Source: Methanomicrobiales archaeon (GTDB taxonomy: Archaea > Halobacteriota > Methanomicrobia > Methanomicrobiales > Methanoculleaceae). Taken from it: a stretch of 5,619 nt of DNA. Below, piece after piece: positions 1 to 5,159 of this stretch (its first letter is position 1; each line of letters begins with the position of its first letter). Under the pieces are notes generated by a model. That model did not search any database. It saw nothing but the letters and a program-made list of their open reading frames with translations, and had not been told where the DNA came from. The stretch is taken from the NCBI GenBank assembly GCA_012521035.1, contig JAAYND010000061.1, forward strand, positions 1 through 5,619, written 5' to 3'. Position numbers and translations under genes: made by a program.

Positions 1-274
1 CCTCCCCGTGGGTGCCGCTCCATCCGTAGAGGAGCGGACGCTCGGCCGAGGTGAGTATATCTGCGGCACGATCTATCGCCTCATCATAGGTGATCTCTTT
101 CCATACATCTCCGTCACGCAGGATCGGTTTTTTCATCCTCTCTTCGCCCATGAGCTTCGTTGTACCGAGCTCGCAGGCGTTGCAGACGGAGATCACCCGG
201 TCCCCCTCCACCTCTACCTCGATATCATCACAGAGGCACCCGCAGAAGGGGCAGACCACGTCTTTAACGATCAT
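1..274 (-). CDS. fwdB: Formylmethanofuran dehydrogenase subunit B, N-terminal 91 residues (partial)
   Basis: This is the catalytic, molybdopterin-type subunit of formylmethanofuran dehydrogenase, which reduces CO2 to the formyl level on methanofuran in the first step of methanogenesis. I translated it by hand from the ATG at 274. It begins MIVKDVVCPFCGCLCDDIEV and continues to a VCNACELG motif. Cys8, Cys11, Cys15 and Cys34 are the likely [4Fe-4S] ligands; Cys13 and Cys31 are additional cysteines. The stretch ending RPLLYGWSGTHGE is typical of the family ahead of the active site. The active-site Cys/Sec, expected further on, is outside the window, so the tungsten (fwd) or molybdenum (fmd) type cannot be decided. 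The start overlaps the end of fwdD by 11 bases, and GGAGGG lies 7 bases upstream of the ATG. The gene runs off the left edge. Confidence 0.93.
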   Translation of the reverse strand, partial: MIVKDVVCPFCGCLCDDIEVEVEGDRVISVCNACELGTTKLMGEERMKKPILRDGDVWKEITYDEAIDRAADILTSAERPLLYGWSGTHGE

Positions 275-653
275 AGGCAAGCCCTCCCAGGTCTTCCATC
301 AGTTTATGAACCCCCTTTGGCTTCTCATCCGTAGGTTCGATCTCTATCGCGTGGGACTTGAAGTCTGGCATACCGGTAGAGTGAGTGCCGGCATCGATGA
401 TGTGGTTCGCATACGGCCCGTAAGGGACGAAGACGGTGCCCATCTCTACCTCGCGAGATACAGTCGCCCGCATGACGACCATCCCGCAGGGTCCGGTGAC
501 CAGGATGGCATCCCCATCATTGAGTCCGAGATCCAGCATGTCAAGCTCATGCATGAAGCAGGTTGAAGTCTCCTCCGCGTATCCGGACGAAGTCTTGTTC
601 TCGACGGTCACGCCCTGGTTCACCGTCCGTCCGGTGATCATCAGAAACCTCAT
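264..653 (-). CDS. fwdD: Formylmethanofuran dehydrogenase subunit D (molybdopterin dinucleotide-binding)
   Basis: This small subunit of 129 residues corresponds to the C-terminal MGD-binding beta-barrel domain of formate dehydrogenase-like enzymes. It completes the pterin cofactor site together with FwdB. Visible family features are an N-terminal MITGRTVNQG, the DGDAILVTGPCG turn near residues 46-57, VPYGPYAN at 76-83 and TGMPDFKS at 93-100. A charged C-terminal tail of about 25 residues follows. The ATG overlaps the stop codon of the upstream polyferredoxin gene (ATGA), and AGGAGGT sits 6 bases ahead. The next gene is fwdB, as expected for partners. Subunits A, C, F and G are not seen in the window; they may lie further left or elsewhere. 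Whether this is the tungsten (fwd) or molybdenum (fmd) isoenzyme is not resolvable from this subunit. Confidence 0.93.
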   Translation of the reverse strand: MRFLMITGRTVNQGVTVENKTSSGYAEETSTCFMHELDMLDLGLNDGDAILVTGPCGMVVMRATVSREVEMGTVFVPYGPYANHIIDAGTHSTGMPDFKSHAIEIEPTDEKPKGVHKLMEDLGGLAYDR

Positions 654-1255
654 GCCTCTACCTCCTCATGTACCCCTTCGACCATACGGGCGACCCGTAT
701 CGCGCCGTTCGGGCAGTGGGTCTCGCAGGTCTTGCAGCCTGTGCATTTCTCCTCATGGAGTATCCGCACCCGGCCCCCCTCGATCCGCATGATCACCTCA
801 TCGCTCGACGATGTCCCGCTTGACCCGAGTTGGGGGTCTTCCTGTTTGTTGATCGGACAGGAGACACAGCAGTTCCCGCACCGCATGCAGAGGGCATCAT
901 CGACCTCAAGGTGATACCACGATCGGAAGGCTGTCCTGTCGCGCCGGGTGATATCGAGTATCCGTCCACTCGTGAGGACGCCCTCCTCGCAGGCCTCGAC
1001 ACAGAGGCCGCACCTGATACAGTGACCGGGGTAGATCTCCGGAACCCACTGATCCTTCCGGCGGAGAACCTCAATGCCCCCGGGCGCCGGACAGATCATC
1101 ATGCATTTGAAGCACCCCGTGCATTCCTTGTCGGTCAGGGTGGGATAATCCTTGAAGTACGAGGGGGTGACCAGGGGCGCGGTCTTTGCAAAGAAGAAGT
1201 TCTTCAGCCACTCTGGCCGGAGAAATTCTCGTATGTAGTAGATGAACGAACGCAT
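650..1255 (-). CDS. Four-cluster polyferredoxin, EhaP-like, linking Eha and Fwd
   Basis: This iron-sulfur protein of 201 residues has four complete CxxCxxCxxxC motifs: C45/48/51/55, C79/82/85/89, C123/126/129/133 and C171/174/177/181. The first two, preceded by an amphipathic start with LRPEWLKNFF and VTPSYFKDYP, resemble the NuoI/EchF subunit that docks on group 4 hydrogenases. The last two, with CVSCPINKQEDPQL and a short strand-rich spacer at about 153-166, resemble FwdF-type polyferredoxins. It probably carries electrons from EhaN towards ferredoxin or Fwd. By position it matches EhaP, but EhaP of Methanothermobacter is, as I recall, described as having six clusters, so I leave the symbol blank. 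I chose the ATG at 1255, preceded by GAGGTGA and GGAGGT, over a GTG at 1297 that lies inside ehaO without a ribosome site. It follows ehaO by 10 bases and overlaps fwdD by 4. Confidence 0.85.
   Translation of the reverse strand: MRSFIYYIREFLRPEWLKNFFFAKTAPLVTPSYFKDYPTLTDKECTGCFKCMMICPAPGGIEVLRRKDQWVPEIYPGHCIRCGLCVEACEEGVLTSGRILDITRRDRTAFRSWYHLEVDDALCMRCGNCCVSCPINKQEDPQLGSSGTSSSDEVIMRIEGGRVRILHEEKCTGCKTCETHCPNGAIRVARMVEGVHEEVEA
660..667 (-). promoter_or_regulatory. Shine-Dalgarno site of fwdD
   Basis: GAGGAGGT on the minus strand, 6 bases before the fwdD ATG, inside the final codons of the polyferredoxin gene. It supports the start at 653 and separate initiation in addition to the ATGA stop/start overlap. 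Confidence 0.8.
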
Positions 1256-1256
1256 A

Positions 1257-1272
1257 ACCTCCGTTTCACCTC
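1257..1272 (-). promoter_or_regulatory. Tandem Shine-Dalgarno-like sites before the polyferredoxin gene
   Basis: Two sites precede the ATG at 1255: GAGGTGA (1266-1272, 10 bases ahead, containing the ehaO stop TGA) and GGAGGT (1257-1262, only 1 base ahead). The nearer one is too close for normal use, so the farther one is the likely site. Together they argue for ATG 1255 rather than the GTG at 1297. Confidence 0.6.
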
Positions 1273-2354
1273 TCGTTGCACGCGACGCAGGGGTCACTGC
1301 TGATGAAGGTCGACGTCACATCGGCGACCGATGTGGCACCTTTGATCATCGAGTGGGCGCATGCCTCGATGTTCATGATCGATGGCGTCCGGATCGCGAT
1401 ATCGACCACCCTGCCGTACTCGTCAGTCTTTATGTAGTAGGTCAGTTCGCCCCGGGGGGCCTCGCCGCTGTATGCGGCCTCGCCCGCCTTGCAATGACCG
1501 CCGCCCCGGATAGGCCCATCAGGGAGGGTATCGAGACACTTCCGGACGAGGTCGATGCTCTGGAAGATCTCCTGGAACCTGACCATGATCCTTGCGAAGT
1601 TGTCGCCCTCTGTCCGGGTTATCTGCTCAAAGTCCAGCGCCTGGTAGGTCGGGTGACGGAGGCGAAGGTCGCACTCGGGGACACCGCTCGCACGGGCCGT
1701 GGGGCCGACGGTGTGGGAGCGGATCGCCTCCTCCCTGCTCATGACCCCGATCCCCCGGCTCCGGAGAGCGATCAGTGGTCCGGTCTCAAACATCCGGACG
1801 TAGCGCTTCATCTCCTCCTCCACCTTCACAAGATCGGCAAGCACCGTTGCGGCATCCTCCGGCAGGATGTCGAACCGGACGCCGCCCGGGATCATGTAAG
1901 CGGTGTTGATCCGGGAGCCGGTGAGCCGTTCAAGGTTGTCGAGCACCGTCTCCCGGGTGTTTAAGAGGTACATAGCGAGCGTCTCATGCTCGATCGTGTA
2001 GCAGTAGGAGAAGTTTGCTATGAGGTGGCTTGCTATACGGTCGATCTCGTTTGCAACGACGCGAAGGTATGCTGCTCGCGGCGGAACCGCTATCTCGCTG
2101 AGTTCCTCCATCGTCTCGATGAAGACCATGTTATGGACGACCGAGCAGATACCACAGACCCGCTCCGCGAGGAACATAACCTCCTGCCAGGGCCGGCCAC
2201 GCATGATCCGCTCGATCCCTTTCTTCATGTACCCGAGCTCAAGCTCGGTCCTGAGCACCCGTTCACCCGCTGTCTCGCATTTGAGGCGGACGGGTTCTTT
2301 CCAGCAGGGATGCACCGGCCCGAGCGGTATGGATACATCGACGGTCTTTTTCAT
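1266..2354 (-). CDS. ehaO: Energy-converting hydrogenase A large (catalytic) subunit
   Basis: This is the [NiFe] large subunit of a group 4, membrane-bound, ferredoxin-linked hydrogenase; it is 362 residues long and complete. The N-terminal motif ERVCGICS supplies Cys67 and Cys70, and the extreme C-terminus DPCVACNER supplies Cys356 and Cys359; together these are the four Ni ligands. The protein stops three residues after the last Cys. There is therefore no cleavable C-terminal peptide, and Arg replaces the usual terminal His, as known for other Ech/Coo-type large subunits. The family is homologous to NuoD of complex I. In the Eha complex it oxidises H2 and reduces low-potential ferredoxin at the expense of an ion gradient. 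Its ATG overlaps the ehaN stop (ATGA), with GAGGAG about 8 bases ahead. Confidence 0.95.
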   Translation of the reverse strand: MKKTVDVSIPLGPVHPCWKEPVRLKCETAGERVLRTELELGYMKKGIERIMRGRPWQEVMFLAERVCGICSVVHNMVFIETMEELSEIAVPPRAAYLRVVANEIDRIASHLIANFSYCYTIEHETLAMYLLNTRETVLDNLERLTGSRINTAYMIPGGVRFDILPEDAATVLADLVKVEEEMKRYVRMFETGPLIALRSRGIGVMSREEAIRSHTVGPTARASGVPECDLRLRHPTYQALDFEQITRTEGDNFARIMVRFQEIFQSIDLVRKCLDTLPDGPIRGGGHCKAGEAAYSGEAPRGELTYYIKTDEYGRVVDIAIRTPSIMNIEACAHSMIKGATSVADVTSTFISSDPCVACNER

Positions 2355-2806
2355 GATTGTTTCTCCTCGTAGTCCTTGAATATCAGTGGGGCGACCGAGA
2401 GTATGGCATTCAGTATCTCTGTCGGGCGGGGCGGGCAGCCCGGCACCTGGGCAGCGATAGGGATGTACTTCTCCGCTGGCGGGCTGGTCAGGGTGCCTCT
2501 CCTGTTATAGACGCACCCCGATATCGGGCAGTTCCCGATGGCAACGGCCACCTTTGGTTCCGGGATCTTGTCCCAGATGGCGCGGAGTTTGTCAACCCAC
2601 TGGGGGGTGACGGAGCCGATGACCAGGAGGACGTCGGCCTCTCTCGGGTTGTTGTGAACGTAGATTCCATACTGTTCGATATCGTAACGCGGCGCGAGGC
2701 AGGCGAGCACCTCGATGTCGCAACCGTTGCATGACCCTACGTCGACGTAGGCGACGTGGATCGATCTTGAGCGCACGACGTTCTTGATATCCTGGAGGAT
2801 GCTCAT
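2351..2806 (-). CDS. ehaN: Energy-converting hydrogenase A small subunit
   Basis: This NuoB-like hydrogenase small subunit of 151 residues carries only the proximal [4Fe-4S] cluster. The ligands are visible as GSCNGC (Cys26 and Cys29), GNC at Cys93, and PGCPPRP at Cys124. The extra clusters of classical uptake hydrogenase small subunits are absent, as expected for group 4 enzymes. It passes electrons from the [NiFe] site of EhaO to the ferredoxin-type subunit. The ATG overlaps the ehaM stop codon by the ATGA pattern. It is preceded by an exceptionally long Shine-Dalgarno match, listed separately. A 16-base perfect palindrome lies in the codons for the YVDVG stretch just before the first cluster ligand. 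Confidence 0.95.
   Translation of the reverse strand: MSILQDIKNVVRSRSIHVAYVDVGSCNGCDIEVLACLAPRYDIEQYGIYVHNNPREADVLLVIGSVTPQWVDKLRAIWDKIPEPKVAVAIGNCPISGCVYNRRGTLTSPPAEKYIPIAAQVPGCPPRPTEILNAILSVAPLIFKDYEEKQS
2736..2751. repeat. 16-base perfect palindrome inside ehaN
   Basis: CCTACGTCGACGTAGG is its own reverse complement over all 16 bases. It lies in the ehaN codons for YVDVG, just ahead of the first iron-sulfur ligand. It could be a chance result of codon choice; no second copy was noticed in the window and no regulator gene is nearby. Confidence 0.6.
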
Positions 2807-3189
2807 CCGAGGATCACCTCCCGGATCTGCTCTTTACCCCATGCGATCGCGTCATCGGTTGTCGATCCCTCTTCTATCATCGTCTTTGTCTCATGGTATA
2901 TCGATTGCATCGTCTCTGTATCCACGAGAGGTATGAACCGGGTGAAGAGTTCGCACCCGAGTTCTTCTGCTATCGGATCGTTGTCGTCTCCGTGCTGCTG
3001 CCCCATCTCCCATCGGGATCCGAGGTTCTCAAGCAGGGACATATCGAGTCGCCTGATCATAGTCCTGCGGAGTTTTGCATCGGTCGTACCGATGTACCGG
3101 GCGATCTCGCGGACCGCTTCGTCGTGTTTCTGGCTCGTGAGTATGGTGAATTTCATCGGCCGGAGATCCTTTTCGTAGAGGTACTTCAC
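2803..3189 (-). CDS. ehaM: Eha complex subunit M (DUF1959-type)
   Basis: This soluble, highly charged, mostly helical protein of 128 residues has no cysteine cluster motifs and no membrane segments. It sits between ehaL and the small-subunit gene, the place of EhaM in known eha operons; to my knowledge that family is DUF1959, of unknown biochemical function. A recognisable stretch is HDEAVREIARYIGTTDAKLR near residues 22-41, followed by RRLDMSLLENLGSRWE. The start taken is a GTG at 3189 that overlaps the ehaL stop (GTGA), with GGGGTGAT 4 bases upstream. This matches the coupling pattern of the operon. An alternative is the ATG at 3156, which would remove 11 residues but has only a weak, distant ribosome site. 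Assignment rests on gene order and general character more than on a motif. Confidence 0.75.
   Translation of the reverse strand: MKYLYEKDLRPMKFTILTSQKHDEAVREIARYIGTTDAKLRRTMIRRLDMSLLENLGSRWEMGQQHGDDNDPIAEELGCELFTRFIPLVDTETMQSIYHETKTMIEEGSTTDDAIAWGKEQIREVILG
2811..2821 (-). promoter_or_regulatory. Extended Shine-Dalgarno site of ehaN
   Basis: Read on the minus strand, GGAGGTGATCC lies 4 bases before the ehaN ATG. It is complementary over 11 bases to the conserved 3' end of archaeal 16S rRNA (GGATCACCTCCT). It is embedded in the last codons of ehaM. This is the strongest ribosome site in the window and stands before the catalytic small-subunit gene, which suggests boosted or independent initiation at that point. 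Confidence 0.8.
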
Positions 3190-3437
3190 GATATCACCCC
3201 GAGGAAGTGTGCCACTGCGTAGAGAAGGAATCCGAGCACCATCACCCAGAGCACCCCCATCTCGCAGCGTTTCAGGGTGAGCTCGTCGCGCATCCAGGTG
3301 AGGGCCGTGACAATGCCGAGCAGGATGATGCCTGCCAGGGCCTGGTAGACCACGCTCCCGTTCTGGACGACCTGGACGAGGAATAACACCGCGTAGAAGG
3401 CTGCTCCTACCGTGAGCAGAAGACGTAGTAGATTCAT
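3186..3437 (-). CDS. ehaL: Small Eha membrane subunit, EhaL-like
   Basis: This membrane protein of 83 residues has three hydrophobic segments at about residues 3-23, 28-48 and 61-80. The second and third are separated by a charged loop (RDELTLKRCE). It has no cofactor motif. Its place directly before ehaM, and its size, fit EhaL, one of the small integral membrane subunits of the Eha complex; the individual role of these subunits is not established. The ATG overlaps the stop of ehaJ by 4 bases (ATGA), with GGTGGTGA about 5-8 bases upstream. It could equally be labelled EhaK by position, because only one small gene is present where the full operon has two (K and L). Confidence 0.65.
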   Translation of the reverse strand: MNLLRLLLTVGAAFYAVLFLVQVVQNGSVVYQALAGIILLGIVTALTWMRDELTLKRCEMGVLWVMVLGFLLYAVAHFLGVIS

Positions 3438-4279
3438 CCCATGGTCACCACCAGAATGACGATATAGATGACAAGGGCGCCGGTCACCAGGCTCTGCACC
3501 GTCACGGTGTCGTAGGGCGAGAGCATGGGGGTGATCGCGCAGACGAACGAGAGCGAGATGAGAACCAGGAGCATCACGAGCAACATCAGGGCCAGCGGTA
3601 ACTGGCCGATGAAGAGGAGGACGAATGCGTAGAGGAGCACGTAGGTCTTGAGGGCATACCCGACCTCGAGGCCGGCACGCCAGACACCGAAATGCTCGGT
3701 CATGTTCCCGCTCACGATCTCCTTCGCCTCGATGATCGAGAACGGACCGTAGTGCATCTTCGAGAGGATGATGAGGTACATCGCCACGGCCGCCGGGAAG
3801 GCTGCTATGAGGAGTGGTCCGTAGACCTCCTGGTAAGCCACAATGTCCGCGATCGAGAGCGAGTGGGTGAAGAGGTAGATCGCAATAACGGTGACGAAGA
3901 GCGGCAGCTCCGATGCTGCCGATATGACCGAACGGATGGCTCCAAACTTCCCGTACGGGGAGCCTGATGAGAGCCCCATCCCATGCTCCACGATCTTATG
4001 GAGGAGGTAGACCCCGAAGAGGAGAAGGAGACTCCCTCCGGAGAGGAGGACGTAGAGAGCTCCACTCCAGATGCCAATCGCTACAAAAACGACTGCAACA
4101 AAGAGGATCTGACTGGCGGTCTTCGGTATCCAGGTCTCTTTGAAGGAGAACTTCAGTGTATGAAGGATCTCCTGCCAGATCGGCGGCCCGGGCCGTCCCT
4201 GGATTCGGGCTATGACTTTCCTGTGGATGCCGTGGAAGAGCAGGCCGATGAAGGTTGCAAAGAGCAGGTACGGGATCAT
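3434..4279 (-). CDS. ehaJ: Eha membrane subunit J, NuoH/EchB-like
   Basis: This polytopic membrane protein of 281 residues, with about eight hydrophobic segments, is the NuoH/EchB/MbhM-type subunit that connects the hydrogenase module to the ion-translocating membrane arm. Diagnostic stretches are RIQGRPGPPIWQEIL followed by LKFSFKE (residues 25-48), the loop SGSPYGKFGAIRS at about 105-117, ASELPLF with Glu124, and EAKEIVSGN at 184-192. The last corresponds to the conserved acidic loop of NuoH that lines the quinone-side cavity in complex I. No quinone is expected here. In Eha this region is thought to couple electron flow to Na+ or H+ movement. The ATG follows the ehaI stop by one base (TGATATG). 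The ribosome site is weak (AGGAT), which suggests reliance on coupling. Confidence 0.92.
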   Translation of the reverse strand: MIPYLLFATFIGLLFHGIHRKVIARIQGRPGPPIWQEILHTLKFSFKETWIPKTASQILFVAVVFVAIGIWSGALYVLLSGGSLLLLFGVYLLHKIVEHGMGLSSGSPYGKFGAIRSVISAASELPLFVTVIAIYLFTHSLSIADIVAYQEVYGPLLIAAFPAAVAMYLIILSKMHYGPFSIIEAKEIVSGNMTEHFGVWRAGLEVGYALKTYVLLYAFVLLFIGQLPLALMLLVMLLVLISLSFVCAITPMLSPYDTVTVQSLVTGALVIYIVILVVTMG

Positions 4280-4280
4280 A

Positions 4281-4484
4281 TCAGTATCCTATGAACGGGA
4301 TGTCCTCATCTCCGGGTTTTGCGTTCCACCACAGTGCAATGAATATGACGAAGACGGGGAACGTAATGATTGTAAGGAGTTCCGCTACCCAGACCAGGAG
4401 GTAGCCGCCCGCCGCAAGAAGCCAGGCGACGACGGAGATGCCGCCCGCCACAAGTCCGGTGATCAGTGCTGTCTGTTTATTCAT
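4281..4484 (-). CDS. ehaI: Small Eha membrane subunit, EhaI-like
   Basis: This membrane protein of 67 residues has two hydrophobic segments (about 7-28 and 31-52), followed by a short charged tail, NAKPGDEDIPFIGY. It sits between the antiporter-like ehaH and the NuoH-like ehaJ, the place of EhaI in full eha operons, and its size fits. There is no motif that would identify it on its own, so the symbol is positional. The gene starts 6 bases after the ehaH stop and ends one base before ehaJ. The ribosome site is poor (a GTGATGGGG run just ahead of the ATG). Its smooth fit between two firmly identified genes makes it a real gene despite its length. Confidence 0.7.
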   Translation of the reverse strand: MNKQTALITGLVAGGISVVAWLLAAGGYLLVWVAELLTIITFPVFVIFIALWWNAKPGDEDIPFIGY

Positions 4485-4490
4485 ACCCCA

Positions 4491-5159
4491 TCACATCGAT
4501 ATGGCAATCTCTATAACGCGCAGGAAGAGGAGGAGCGAACTGACATGGACCATCAGGATGAACGGAGCTCCCTGCGCTCTCGTAATCTCAGCCTTGGCCA
4601 CGTAGAACGGTGCCATGCCCTCCCCCATGACGCCGATGACCAGGAAGACCTTCGCGATGATCGGGACCACCACTCCATCGGTGAAGAGCTCCCACATGCT
4701 CAGTGTCCCGGTGCTGGAGAGGATGATCGCCGCTCCTCCAAAGAGTGGGACGGTGGCGAGCATCGCGACGATGCCGTACTGGAACGCGGCGTTTAAGACA
4801 TGCCGGTTCCGGTATGCCGCGACGATGCCGATGTTTGTGATCCCCACAAGCGATGCAAAGAGCGTGAAGTTAAAGACATCCCCGCTCACCATCGCCCCGA
4901 GCGTGGCAAGACCACAGGCGATCGCCATGAAGCGCTGGAACCTCAGCAGGTCAACATCGACTTCCTTCGCGTAGTAGGCGTCACCACCAAACGCTATGTC
5001 CACCTGGCGCTCGGGCCGGCTCACGATGGCAAGAGCCGTGAAGATGAGGGCGAAGGCGAAGAGCGCTGCGGTGTAGGGACTGAAGTAGTTGACGATGTCG
5101 CCGAACTCCAGTACGAAGAGTTCCCGTCCGCCGATGCTCTCTGTGGGTAGATTAAACAT
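4491..5159 (-). CDS. ehaH: Eha membrane subunit H, short antiporter-like (NuoN-related)
   Basis: This polytopic membrane protein of 222 residues has about five or six hydrophobic segments. It is related to, but much shorter than, the NuoL/M/N-MrpA/D antiporter subunits. GDVFNFTLFASLVGITNIG (about 93-111) resembles the family's TM segment before the conserved loop. A stretch with Lys170, Glu180, APFYVAKAEI (Lys189) and His205 resembles the PFHxWLPxA region, and these charged residues are the candidates for ion translocation. I place the start at ATG 5159, with GAGGTGGT 4 bases upstream. A GTG at 5168, in frame, falls inside that ribosome site and is unlikely to be used. The gene overlaps the end of ehaG by 8 bases. 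It probably contributes the ion pump half-channel in the Eha membrane arm. Confidence 0.87.
   Translation of the reverse strand: MFNLPTESIGGRELFVLEFGDIVNYFSPYTAALFAFALIFTALAIVSRPERQVDIAFGGDAYYAKEVDVDLLRFQRFMAIACGLATLGAMVSGDVFNFTLFASLVGITNIGIVAAYRNRHVLNAAFQYGIVAMLATVPLFGGAAIILSSTGTLSMWELFTDGVVVPIIAKVFLVIGVMGEGMAPFYVAKAEITRAQGAPFILMVHVSSLLLFLRVIEIAISM

Noticed and set aside
1256..1297. GTG at 1297 as the start of the polyferredoxin gene
   Set aside because: It would overlap ehaO by 32 bases, has no ribosome site, and adds 14 residues unlike the NuoI/EchF N-terminus. ATG 1255 has ribosome sites and a normal spacing.
1242..1964. Long plus-strand open frame of 240 codons opposite ehaO
   Set aside because: It is antisense to a firmly identified [NiFe] large-subunit gene. 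Its composition is low in hydrophobic patterning and matches no family; it is a shadow of high-GC codon use. The same applies to the other plus-strand frames.
2233..2248. Inverted repeat CCGAGCT-CA-AGCTCGG inside ehaO as a hairpin or terminator
   Set aside because: It has only 7-base arms around a 2-base centre, lies inside a conserved coding region, has no T-run and is not at a gene end; probably chance.
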